Of a stretch of 64,000 nt of DNA, positions 55,166 through 63,582 are shown piece after piece (the first letter of the stretch is position 1; every line of letters starts with the position of its first letter). The notes under the pieces are model-generated. The model saw only the letters and a list, made by a program, of their open reading frames with translations, ran no database searches and had not been told where the DNA came from. The stretch is from NCBI GenBank assembly GCA_025210455.1, contig JAOARQ010000013.1, forward strand, positions 124,001 to 188,000, written 5' to 3'. This DNA comes from Pelagimonas sp. (lineage in GTDB: Bacteria > Pseudomonadota > Alphaproteobacteria > Rhodobacterales > Rhodobacteraceae). Made by a program: the position numbers and the translations under genes.

Positions 55166-55774
55166 ATGCGGCGTGTAGGGGCTGTGATTTTTCCCGGATT
55201 TGAGTTGCTGGATCTCTTTGGGCCGCTTGAAATGTTCGGGCTGCTCAAAGACGAATTTGACCTTCAGCTGGTAGCAGAGACATCTGATCCAATTGCAAGC
55301 AATCAACAGGTTCGAGCAAACCCGGACACCACAATAAAAGGTGCCGATCACTTCGATGTTTTGTTCGTTCCCGGTGGTATGGGGACGCGCCACGAAGTAA
55401 ATAACCCGGCTCTCCTAGATTGGATCAGAACAACATCAGGTTCAGCAGAGTATGTCTTGAGTGTATGCACAGGCAGTTTACTTCTCGCAGGCGCGGGTGT
55501 TTTGGACGGGCGTCGTGCCACGACGAACAAAGCGGCTTACACAAGAATCGCGGATCAGTACCCGCAGGTCGATTGGGTGAAACAAGCCCGATGGGTAGAA
55601 GACGGTAAGTTCATTACCTCTTCCGGTGTCTCAGCCGGGATAGATATGGCTTTGGGTGCCATCGCGCTGATGCACGACCACGAGACAGCAGAAAAGGTTG
55701 CAACGTGGAGCGAATATGATTGGCACAAAGACAAAGATTGGGACCCGTTTGCCAAAACCCATGGCCTCGTTTGA
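55166..55774 (+). CDS. DJ-1/PfpI-family protein
   Basis: 202 residues. VGAVIFPGFELLDLFGPLEM is the N-terminal strand with its acid, FVPGGMGTRHE follows, and the nucleophile Cys lies in LSVCTGSLLLAGAGV; ITSSGVSAGIDMALG closes the fold. The pattern is nearest to isonitrile-hydratase-like or AraC-partner members (InhA type). The reaction is unknown. Codon choice (many AAT, CAA, ACA, AGA) differs from the neighbours, suggesting recent acquisition. Confidence 0.82.
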   Translation: MRRVGAVIFPGFELLDLFGPLEMFGLLKDEFDLQLVAETSDPIASNQQVRANPDTTIKGADHFDVLFVPGGMGTRHEVNNPALLDWIRTTSGSAEYVLSVCTGSLLLAGAGVLDGRRATTNKAAYTRIADQYPQVDWVKQARWVEDGKFITSSGVSAGIDMALGAIALMHDHETAEKVATWSEYDWHKDKDWDPFAKTHGLV

Positions 55775-56020
55775 TGCGGTCAAGCCCTTCGCCAGCGTCT
55801 ATCACTTTTCACCGTCTTTCCCGTAAGATGACATTGGCGCAAACGCAGCGAAATGGTGCTATGTCTGCATTGTTGTCATCCGGCTACCTACAGTGCAAAG
55901 GTCGCTTACTGAGCATCGCCGCCAGCCGTATAGACACAGAACTATTAAATTTAGGCTGGTGGCCGCCAGTTGTCTGAACACGCAGCGACCGTAATTTAAT
56001 GCCTGGAAACACCCAAGCCC

Positions 56021-56947
56021 TCAGCTAAACCCCGGTGTGCCTCGGTCTTTTGGGTGGGTGCGGAGGTGTTTTTCCTTGATCACTTCCGATGTATCGCGTG
56101 AGCCGTCGTGGCTCCAGCCCGGGGGGGCGATGCAGTACATCAGGCGGTCACGCAGGGTGATGCCCGGCTGGGTGGCGTCTTTCCAGATGCCGACCCATTC
56201 GTGAAAGGCCACGCGGATCGGATTGAAGGTGCCAAGGTTATGCACCAGCCCGAAATCGACTTTTTCATCGTCTTGTTCGGGAACAAAGGTGCCGAACATC
56301 TTATCCCACACAATAAAGACCCCGGCATAGTTGCAATCCAGATAGCGCGGATTGCGGCCATGGTGGACGCGGTGATGGCTGGGGGTGTTCATGATGGCTT
56401 CGAACCAGCGGGGCATTTTGCCGATGGCTTCGGTGTGGATCCAGAACTGATAGACCAGATTGATCCCGCCCACGAACAGGATGATGGCCGGGTGAAAGCC
56501 CAGCAGCACCAGAGGCGCGCGCACGATCATCATAAAGGTAAAGGTGCCCGTCCAAGTTTGGCGCAGGGCGGTGGTCAGGTTGTAATGCTGGCTGGAATGG
56601 TGGTTCACATGGCTGGCCCAGACCCAGCGGATGCGGTGGCCAAAGCGGTGCACCCAGTAATAGCGCAGATCGTCCAGCACAAAGCACAGGGCAATCACCC
56701 AGACTGAGGTGCCCAGATCCAGCGGGGTGATCTGCCAAAGCAGCATGAAAAAGCCCCAGGCGATGAAGCCCAGCAGAATGCCAGAGGCGACGCTGCCCGC
56801 CCCCATGACCAGCGATGTAACGGCGTCACGGGTTTCATAGCGCCCGCCGCGTTTCTTGATCACGATCCAGAGGATCTCGGTCAGGATGGCGGCGATAAAG
56901 AAGGGCACGGCCAGTTGGGTGACATCGGGGAAAGACAGATCGGTCAT
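56021..56947 (-). CDS. Sterol desaturase/fatty-acid hydroxylase family protein
   Basis: 308 residues, four to six spans. Histidine boxes HRFGH, HVNHHSSQH and HRVHHGRN form the di-iron site. The family hydroxylates or desaturates lipids such as sterols, ornithine lipids or fatty acids. The actual lipid is unknown. The start overlaps the upstream small gene by 4 bases (ATGA). Confidence 0.88.
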   Translation of the reverse strand: MTDLSFPDVTQLAVPFFIAAILTEILWIVIKKRGGRYETRDAVTSLVMGAGSVASGILLGFIAWGFFMLLWQITPLDLGTSVWVIALCFVLDDLRYYWVHRFGHRIRWVWASHVNHHSSQHYNLTTALRQTWTGTFTFMMIVRAPLVLLGFHPAIILFVGGINLVYQFWIHTEAIGKMPRWFEAIMNTPSHHRVHHGRNPRYLDCNYAGVFIVWDKMFGTFVPEQDDEKVDFGLVHNLGTFNPIRVAFHEWVGIWKDATQPGITLRDRLMYCIAPPGWSHDGSRDTSEVIKEKHLRTHPKDRGTPGFS

Positions 56948-57336
56948 GCGGCCTCGCTTATGGTTTGGGTCCAGCTGCGGATTTCATCCTGCGTCAGCCG
57001 AAGCTGGACTTTTGGGGCGGCGTAATCGGGAAGGTGCAGGGTGAGGCGATCGCCAGACGCGGTATAGCTGGCGCCGGTGATCAGCCGCGCAGTGGTGTCC
57101 TGCCCCATGGGCCAGACAAGGCCCGGGCCCTGCACGGTATCAATCAGCGCGGCAGTGCCAGACTGGCAACGGCTGACCGACCGAATGTCGATTTCCGGAA
57201 ATTCCCGCAGCCAGGCGTCCCGGGCATCGCGGTCGCTGTCAAAGCGGTGGGGCTGGGACATGCCCAGCAGATGCGTCAGCAGCGCGACGCCGGAAATCCC
57301 GATCACCACAAGTGCGATCAAAATATGAAGCGGCAT
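56944..57336 (-). CDS. Small membrane-anchored protein
   Basis: 130 residues. An N-terminal span (LHILIALVVIGISGVALLTH), then a soluble domain (RFDSDRDARDAWLREFP, later KVQLRLTQDEIRSW). ATG at 57336 follows GGGAGGAC; the upstream start at 57384 has no site. Coupled to the desaturase gene. No family recognised. Confidence 0.65.
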   Translation of the reverse strand: MPLHILIALVVIGISGVALLTHLLGMSQPHRFDSDRDARDAWLREFPEIDIRSVSRCQSGTAALIDTVQGPGLVWPMGQDTTARLITGASYTASGDRLTLHLPDYAAPKVQLRLTQDEIRSWTQTISEAA

Positions 57337-57419
57337 GATGTCCTCCCTTGGGGCAGAAAACCCCAAGGGGTGGGGGATTGTCAAAAGCTACGGGGCGTCA
57401 GATTGGGGACAGGGGCCTC

Positions 57420-58196
57420 TTACTTGGCCTGCATATCCGCCATCATTTTCAGAACGCGGCGGCGGGGCAGGAGGGGGATCAGCCAGTTCAGCATAAAATT
57501 AAGACGCGGATCATTGATGGTGATCAGATCGCCGCGCAGCATGGCGTCATAGCCACATTTGGCAACGGAAGAGGCGCTAGCCCCCTTCTGATTGGCCAGA
57601 CCGGTTCCACCCAGATCTGCGGCGGCGACAAATTCGGTGTTCACCAGACCGGGGCAAAGCGCGGTCGAGGTGATGCCATGCGGGCGCATTTCCTGATCAA
57701 TCGCCTGACTGAACGAGGTCACGAATGCCTTGGTGGCGAAATAGACCGCCTGATTGGGGCCGGGCATGAAGCTTGCGGTTGACGAGACATGCAGCATCTT
57801 GCCGCCGCCCTGCGCTTTCATATCGTTGCCCACAAGATGGCTGAGCGTCACCAGCGCCGAGATATTGAGATCAATCATCGCCTGATCTTTGGCCAGATCG
57901 CGATCAAGGAAGGCGCCATGGCCGCCAAACCCGGCATTGTTGATCAGGATATCAATCTTGATCCCCTGCGATGTGAGGGTGTCGTAAAGCGCCCGGGCCT
58001 GTGCCGGTGTACCGACATCCTGCGCGATGACGGTGATGGTCACGCCATGTTTGGTTTCGAGTTCGGTTTTCAGCGCCTCAAGCGGTTCCAGGCGGCGTGC
58101 GACGATCACCGCATCCCCGCCTTTTTGCGCATGATAGCGGGCGAACTCTGCGCCAATCCCAGAAGAGGCACCGGTGATAAGGGCAGTGTTGGGCAT
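57420..58196 (-). CDS. Short-chain dehydrogenase/reductase
   Basis: About 258 residues. NAD(P) loop ITGASSGIG, then NNAGFGGHG, Ser in HVSSTASF and YxxxK in VYFATKAFV. ATG at 58196 follows GGAG by 6 bases. It is divergent from the TetR gene with two operators between. Substrate unknown; classical SDR. Confidence 0.87.
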   Translation of the reverse strand: MPNTALITGASSGIGAEFARYHAQKGGDAVIVARRLEPLEALKTELETKHGVTITVIAQDVGTPAQARALYDTLTSQGIKIDILINNAGFGGHGAFLDRDLAKDQAMIDLNISALVTLSHLVGNDMKAQGGGKMLHVSSTASFMPGPNQAVYFATKAFVTSFSQAIDQEMRPHGITSTALCPGLVNTEFVAAADLGGTGLANQKGASASSVAKCGYDAMLRGDLITINDPRLNFMLNWLIPLLPRRRVLKMMADMQAK

Positions 58197-58212
58197 TGTG
58201 TTCTCCGAGTAT

Positions 58213-58228
58213 GTCAACAAGTGTTGAC
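58213..58228. promoter_or_regulatory. TetR operator, copy 1
   Basis: GTCAACAAGTGTTGAC is a perfect palindrome (7-2-7), followed by GAAAA. It is 17 bases from the SDR start and likely blocks its promoter. Confidence 0.75.
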
Positions 58229-58255
58229 GAAAAGATAGGGGCGCGGTTTCAGCCT

Positions 58256-58271
58256 GTCAACACATGTTGAC
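58256..58271. promoter_or_regulatory. TetR operator, copy 2
   Basis: GTCAACACATGTTGAC is the same 7-2-7 palindrome with a changed centre and the same GAAAA flank. Its centre is 43 bases from copy 1. It lies nearer the TetR start, fitting autorepression. Confidence 0.75.
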
Positions 58272-58301
58272 GAAAACGTCATGACCTCATAGATACCCCC
58301 C

Positions 58302-58856
58302 ATGGCCGAGACCCTTTCGACAAAAGAAAAACTGCTGACTGCGGCGCGAAGACTGTTCTGGACCCGCGGGTACTCTAACGTTTCAGTGCGCGATATTACC
58401 GGTGCTGCGGGCGTGGATGCGGCGCTGGTGTCACGATACTTTGGCGGTAAACAGGGATTGTTTGAGGCAACGCTGGCCGAGATTCCCCCGTGGGAGGCCC
58501 TGGCAGGCGCGCCGGACACGCTGCTAGAGCGGGCGGTTGCCAGCTTTTCCGCACCCTATGATCCCGAAACGGATCAGGTGACCCCGTATGCGATGTTGCT
58601 TGCCAATGTGATCGATCCGGTCATGGGGGACCGAATGCGGCAGGTTGTGCAAGACGGTATGGCCGGGCCGCTGGCGCAGAAAATTGGCGGTGAAGACGCG
58701 CAGGGCAGGGCGGCCGCCCTGCTGGCGGTGCTGTTCGGAATGGCGCTGATGAGAAAGAACTTTCAGTTGCAGGGGCTGGCGGATCAATCGCCCGACGCGC
58801 TGCGGGCGCTTTCGATGCGATTGGGGCAGGAAGCCCTGCAAGGACACCGCAGTTAG
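58302..58856 (+). CDS. TetR/AcrR regulator
   Basis: 184 residues. HTH at the N-terminus (LLTAARRLFWTRGYSNVSVR, DITGAAGVDAALVSRYFGGK), then a variable ligand domain. It very likely binds the two palindromes in the divergent gap and controls the SDR gene and itself. Inducer unknown. Confidence 0.88.
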   Translation: MAETLSTKEKLLTAARRLFWTRGYSNVSVRDITGAAGVDAALVSRYFGGKQGLFEATLAEIPPWEALAGAPDTLLERAVASFSAPYDPETDQVTPYAMLLANVIDPVMGDRMRQVVQDGMAGPLAQKIGGEDAQGRAAALLAVLFGMALMRKNFQLQGLADQSPDALRALSMRLGQEALQGHRS

Positions 58857-58872
58857 GGCCTGTTAGCAGCCC

Positions 58873-59136
58873 CTAATAAGACTGTGCCAGACGTGACAGA
58901 AGATCTGCATTGCAGCAGCCCGGTGGTGGTGTCGCGCTGGTGCTGGTCTGGCAGGCCAGCCATTCTTCGCAGGCTTCGACCAGGGCGCAGCCACGGCAGG
59001 TGGTGACCATATTGGCATAGGTCGCCGGCGCCAGATCGCCTGTTTGCATGGCTTCGTTCAGGCTGAGCCCCATGACGCGCGCAACGCTGCGGGTCATGAA
59101 AAAATGGCGGTTCGGGTCGCCCAGTTGCGGTCTCAT
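58873..59136 (-). CDS. DUF6455-type four-cysteine miniprotein C
   Basis: 87 residues. CRGCALVEAC (CX2CX5C) followed by PPPGCCNADLL. Third of three overlapping paralogues; its start overlaps the stop of the middle one by 4 bases. Cysteine spacing could hold a metal or Fe-S cluster. Function unknown. Confidence 0.75.
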   Translation of the reverse strand: MRPQLGDPNRHFFMTRSVARVMGLSLNEAMQTGDLAPATYANMVTTCRGCALVEACEEWLACQTSTSATPPPGCCNADLLSRLAQSY

Positions 59137-59423
59137 GCGGGGGAGTCTTTCAATCGTGATCTGATCTGTTCAAGCGGCGCGCGGTTTTCGCACCCCTCCG
59201 GCAGAGGGCTGTCGATATCAGGATCGGCGCGGTCAAGGAAGCGCTTGCAGCCTTCGGTCCATTGGCATTTGCGGCAGTCGGTGACCAATTGCGCCCAGGC
59301 CTGCGTGTTCAGGCTGTCGTGCTGCATGGCGGCCACCAGATCGACGCCGGTGGCTTTGGCCATGCGCTGTAGCAGCCAATAGTGGTCTTTGGTGGCACCA
59401 AGCACATGGGGTTTTGCGCTCAT
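59133..59423 (-). CDS. DUF6455-type four-cysteine miniprotein B
   Basis: 96 residues from ATG 59423. CRKCQWTEGC (CX2CX5C), then LPEGCENRAPL. ATGA overlaps on both sides couple it to its paralogues. The frame to 59468 lies inside the upstream gene. Confidence 0.75.
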   Translation of the reverse strand: MSAKPHVLGATKDHYWLLQRMAKATGVDLVAAMQHDSLNTQAWAQLVTDCRKCQWTEGCKRFLDRADPDIDSPLPEGCENRAPLEQIRSRLKDSPA

Positions 59424-59692
59424 GGCTGGCCTTTGGACAGCTCTTGAAACAATTCGGTGTTGCGGCAATAGCGGGGTGGCTGATCGGCTTGGGTGCCCTG
59501 AGTTTCATGGGCCGTCAGCCATTTGCTGCAGGCACCGGGGCTGTCACATAGGGTGCAGCTGAGCACCGCGTCTTCCAGTTCTCCGATGCAGAGATTGCCG
59601 CGCAGGATTTCTTCTTCGAGGTCCACGCCATTGGCCTGTGCCATGCGGTCGACCAGATTGGCGTGCTGTTTGATCGTCGAGGGGTTTTGCAT
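59420..59692 (-). CDS. DUF6455-type four-cysteine miniprotein A
   Basis: 90 residues. CTLCDSPGAC (CX2CX5C), then PPRYCRNTELF. First gene of the three-paralogue operon. Shared pattern LVxRMAxAxGVDL at the start with copy B. Confidence 0.75.
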   Translation of the reverse strand: MQNPSTIKQHANLVDRMAQANGVDLEEEILRGNLCIGELEDAVLSCTLCDSPGACSKWLTAHETQGTQADQPPRYCRNTELFQELSKGQP

Positions 59693-59826
59693 TTGCTGTC
59701 CTTTCCGATTCGCGCCCCAAGGGGCTGGCGGTCATTGGAAAGGAGCCTAGCTGGCGCGCTGGCCTGTGCCTTTGACTCAGGTCAACGCATGCGGGTATGG
59801 GGCCAAAGATCCGGCCCCGGCCTGAA

Positions 59827-60891
59827 TCAGGCGGCTTCGTGCAGCATGATCGCTGCCTCGGAACTGGAAAGATTGCGCCGCGCATAAGAGCCATAGCTAT
59901 GGGGGTTATCGGCCACCTGCGGCAGTTGCTTGATCAGCCTGCTGCGGTCTTCTTCGCGGATCGACGACAGCGCGGTATTGGCGGGATGGAAGCTTTCGGT
60001 TTCGACGCCATTGGCAAAAAGCACCTCGTGGCGTTCCAGAAGCATGTGGATATAGGTGACTTCTTTGACGCGGGTGTCCAGCATGACGCTGTCACCATTG
60101 ATCAGATCGCGGGCGGCCACCAGCACTTCGGGGGTGTTGAACAGGGCGCGGGCGACCACACCTTTCACCAGCATGCGGTGTTCGGGCGAGACAAGGATTT
60201 CCTTGTCAGGTTCGCCAATGCCAAAGGCGCCGGGGCGAATGCGGATCGGGCGCAGGCGGGGCATGGCAAACAGGCGCGCGCCGCTCATACGGCGGCTGCC
60301 GATCCAGCGGACTTCCTGCGGACCATTGTCTTTGGTCTGAACGCGGTCGCCTTCGCGGATCTCTTCGATGGGCAGATAGCCTGCCGGGGTCAGAATACGG
60401 GTGCCGGGGGTAAAGCAGATCACGCCCGAAACCTGATCACCGGCGGCATAGCTGCGCACGGGATCAAGATTGTGATGTACGATCCAGAGATCGCGGCCGC
60501 GCGGCGGCATTTCGTCAAGGAACATCAGCAGCGGTCGGGCGTTCTGCCCAACTTCAATCAGTGTGACCGTATAGCTTTTCGTGCCATCGGTGACCACAAA
60601 GCTGCTATCTGCCAGCGGGTGATCCACTTCGACCTTGTCGATCTGGGTTTGATGGCTCACGGCGGCGCCCACCAGACGACGCACCATGCGGGCCGCGCGG
60701 CGGCGCATATCTGCTTCGCCATCGGATTGATCCAGCCTGAGCACATTGCCGGGCCCGTCCACGCGAACGAAATCCCCGGTCCAGGACCAAGCGGCCCCTA
60801 CCGTAAGTGATGATGTCGGAGCGGCCTGAAGCCCGTCTATCTCGGTCTGCGACCACGAGATGACGAACGTGCCTTTGAAGCCCGTAGTCAT
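59827..60891 (-). CDS. Hint-domain protein, 354 residues
   Basis: A lectin-like or beta N-terminal part (1-150), then a Hint module: VICFTPGTRILTPAGYLPIE (Cys nucleophile position), EEIREGDRVQTKDNGPQEVR, SPEHRMLVKG with the block-B His, and ends FANGVETESFHP. Longer and more canonical than the copy at 22319. Such modules in Rhodobacterales are thought to process secreted proteins; cleavage is unproven. No signal peptide. Confidence 0.78.
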   Translation of the reverse strand: MTTGFKGTFVISWSQTEIDGLQAAPTSSLTVGAAWSWTGDFVRVDGPGNVLRLDQSDGEADMRRRAARMVRRLVGAAVSHQTQIDKVEVDHPLADSSFVVTDGTKSYTVTLIEVGQNARPLLMFLDEMPPRGRDLWIVHHNLDPVRSYAAGDQVSGVICFTPGTRILTPAGYLPIEEIREGDRVQTKDNGPQEVRWIGSRRMSGARLFAMPRLRPIRIRPGAFGIGEPDKEILVSPEHRMLVKGVVARALFNTPEVLVAARDLINGDSVMLDTRVKEVTYIHMLLERHEVLFANGVETESFHPANTALSSIREEDRSRLIKQLPQVADNPHSYGSYARRNLSSSEAAIMLHEAA

Positions 60892-61036
60892 GGTTACTGC
60901 CTGCCTGCGTTTATAATTATTAACGATATATTAACAGCGCATTTAACCCTGTGAATACCGCTATACGTTTGAGACATGCCTCTGCACTATCAACTAAAAG
61001 GCGTGTTGCTTAGATGCAACTTCGCCCGTGTACCGA

Positions 61037-61951
61037 TTAAAACTTGAGGTTCAGTCTGAGTGACCCAACCACCTGACCTTCGGATTGCGATTTATGCTCT
61101 TCTGAAAGATAGGTGAGACCGTAAAACACTGCGTTCCTTTCCCCTTGCCAGTGCATGCCAGCCCGCACGCGGTGGCGTGTGTCTTCGGGGATGACACCGT
61201 TGGATTTGGGGATGATTTTCGACGATCCGACATGGGCGACATCAGCACCCAGCACATAGCTGACACCCGGTGTCTGGTTGCGGATAGCGCGATAGCGTTG
61301 ACCGGTGACGGGGTCGCGGATCAGCAATTCACCTTGCCCCAGGCTGCCAATGGTCAGATCCGCGCCGATACGGGCGATGTTTTCCAGACCCACACGGGTT
61401 TCCACGAAGGGGCGCACAATGGCCTGTCCACCCACAGCAAACGAGCGCCCGGTTTCAGCCACCAGCGAGGGGTGAAAGCCATTTTTGACCTGGCCGTTCA
61501 GCACCCGCTGAGAGGCAGGTTTGACGCCCAGCCCATCATGCAGCGCGGTCTGAAACGCGCTGAGGCCGTTCTGTTCCCCGGTGATGGCCAGATCGCCACC
61601 CAGTGAAAACTCGGTCTGGCGATGGCGGAAATGCGTGTGCAGCCCCAGCGACAACACCCCGGCAAAGGGGCGATCCCCTGTTTTGGGACGGCGCAGATTG
61701 TTGGGGGCGCTGATCTGGGTGCCGATGCGGTATTCCAGCAGGTCAAAGGCCTGTTCGGGCAGCGCGCCATTCCAGTCGCGCCCCACCACATGGCTGCCCG
61801 AGACCGAGCCACTTTGCCAGCGGTCTTTGCCATCACCAAGAAGATCGTTTGTCACCAGACGCCCGCGCCCAAGAACCTGACGGCCTTCGGCAGAAACCTC
61901 GGGGGCGAGGGTAAGCATGGCCAAAGCGGCCATCACAAAGTGACGGATCAT
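61037..61951 (-). CDS. LpxR-family outer membrane lipid A deacylase-like protein
   Basis: 304 residues. Signal peptide (MIRHFVMAALAMLTLAP..SAEG), then LVTNDLLGDGKDRWQSGS, DRPFAGVLSLGLHTHF and QTALHDGLG, matching the Asn-Asp and His region of LpxR. It ends in Phe (RLNLKF), the beta-barrel insertion signal. It could remove the 3' acyl chain of lipid A; activity is inferred. ATG at 61951 is favoured by the signal peptide. Confidence 0.82.
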   Translation of the reverse strand: MIRHFVMAALAMLTLAPEVSAEGRQVLGRGRLVTNDLLGDGKDRWQSGSVSGSHVVGRDWNGALPEQAFDLLEYRIGTQISAPNNLRRPKTGDRPFAGVLSLGLHTHFRHRQTEFSLGGDLAITGEQNGLSAFQTALHDGLGVKPASQRVLNGQVKNGFHPSLVAETGRSFAVGGQAIVRPFVETRVGLENIARIGADLTIGSLGQGELLIRDPVTGQRYRAIRNQTPGVSYVLGADVAHVGSSKIIPKSNGVIPEDTRHRVRAGMHWQGERNAVFYGLTYLSEEHKSQSEGQVVGSLRLNLKF

Positions 61952-62073
61952 AGTTAACCCCAGATTGTATGCCCCCCCGGGCACCCTGTGCATAACATGC
62001 AAATCGCCGCCCCGGGAAGGGACGGCGATGATAATTTCATTTTTTATTTATACCTGCGACTTCAAAGCCTTGA

Positions 62074-63396
62074 TCATGGCTTGGGGAAGCCTTCTCGACC
62101 AATGCTTTCATAGGCGTCAAAGCCCGCGCGTTTGGCATCGCGATTGGTATAGATATTGCGCAGATCGGCCATGCGGGGCTGGGCCATTTTGCGGGCCAGT
62201 TTCTTGAGATCCAGCGCGCGGAATTCGTTCCATTCGGTCAGGATCACCACAAGATCAGCGTTATTGGCGGCTTTGTATGGGTCTTCTTCCCAATGCACGC
62301 CGGGCAGCAGCGCTTCGCCTTCGTGGCGGCCTTGCGGGTCACAGGTGCGCACCTTGGCCCCGCCGCCCACCAGCGCGGGTACGATGGTCAGCGCGGGCGC
62401 ATCGCGCATGTCGTCGGTATTGGGTTTGAAGGTCACGCCCAGCACGGCGATTGTCTTGCCATTGAACGAGCCATCACACATATCCATCAGCTTATCGATC
62501 ATGCGGCGTTTGATCTGTTCATTGACGGTGATCACGGTTTCGGTGATCTGCATTGGCGTGGCATGTTCCTGACCAATGCGGGCCAACGCTTTGGTATCTT
62601 TGGGGAAACAGCTGCCACCATAGCCCGGACCTGCATGCAGGAATTTGTTGCCAATGCGACCATCCAGGCCCATGCCCTTGGACACCTGTTTCACATCTGC
62701 GCCCACCTTTTCACACAGCGCGGCGATTTCATTGATGAAGGTGATCTTGGTCGCGAGAAAAGCATTGGCGGCGTATTTGATCATCTCCGCAGATTCCAGA
62801 TTGGTGGTGATGATCGGAAATTCACGCAGATAGAGTGGGCGATAGATTTCTTCCATCACCTGCGCCGCGCGGTCGTTCTGAACGCCCACAACCACGCGAT
62901 CGGGCTTCATGAAATCATCAATCGCCGCCCCTTCACGCAGGAATTCCGGGTTTGAGGCGACATCAAATTCCAGTTCAGGATTGGTTTTGTGGATGGTCTG
63001 TTTGACCTGCCGGTTGGTGCCCACAGGGACGGTGGATTTGGTCACCACCACCACGTAATCTTTGGCGGTTTGCGCGATCTCGGCGGCGGCCGCCATCACA
63101 TAGGTCAGATCCGCATGGCCATCCCCGCGGCGGGTGGGGGTGCCAACGGCGATAAAGACCGCTTCGGCGCCCTCAATCGCCTGTGCAAGATCCATGGTAA
63201 ATGACAGGCGGCCTGCCTCGACGTTTTTGGCCAAAAGCGCATCAAGGCCCGGTTCGTAAATTGGCACCTCTCCGCGTTCGAGCATGTCGATTTTGTTCGG
63301 ATCTTTGTCGACGCAGACAACTTCGTGTCCGAAATCGGAAAAACAAACGCCAGAGACCAGCCCTACGTAGCCGGTTCCAATCATCGCAATTTTCAT
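62074..63396 (-). CDS. ugd: UDP-glucose 6-dehydrogenase
   Basis: 440 residues. NAD loop IGTGYVGLVSGVCF, catalytic Cys in GPGYGGSCFPKDTKAL (about 262), and FLREGAAIDDFMKPDRVVVG. It oxidises UDP-glucose to UDP-glucuronate, a likely donor for the surface glycans of region 1. Confidence 0.94.
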   Translation of the reverse strand: MKIAMIGTGYVGLVSGVCFSDFGHEVVCVDKDPNKIDMLERGEVPIYEPGLDALLAKNVEAGRLSFTMDLAQAIEGAEAVFIAVGTPTRRGDGHADLTYVMAAAAEIAQTAKDYVVVVTKSTVPVGTNRQVKQTIHKTNPELEFDVASNPEFLREGAAIDDFMKPDRVVVGVQNDRAAQVMEEIYRPLYLREFPIITTNLESAEMIKYAANAFLATKITFINEIAALCEKVGADVKQVSKGMGLDGRIGNKFLHAGPGYGGSCFPKDTKALARIGQEHATPMQITETVITVNEQIKRRMIDKLMDMCDGSFNGKTIAVLGVTFKPNTDDMRDAPALTIVPALVGGGAKVRTCDPQGRHEGEALLPGVHWEEDPYKAANNADLVVILTEWNEFRALDLKKLARKMAQPRMADLRNIYTNRDAKRAGFDAYESIGREGFPKP

Positions 63397-63582
63397 GAGA
63401 GCTGCCTCTTGCTCTGGTATGATTTTGCTTTTTCATGACGTGGAATGCGCTGTTTTGTCAACGAAGCGGGAACAATCTTTGGCAATCTGTTGCATAGTTG
63501 GCGGAAGCCCGCAGGGGAAATGCGCGAAGGTCTTGAGATTTGGGTTTGGTTTCGCTCTGTTGCGGGAAAACAGGGGGATGAG

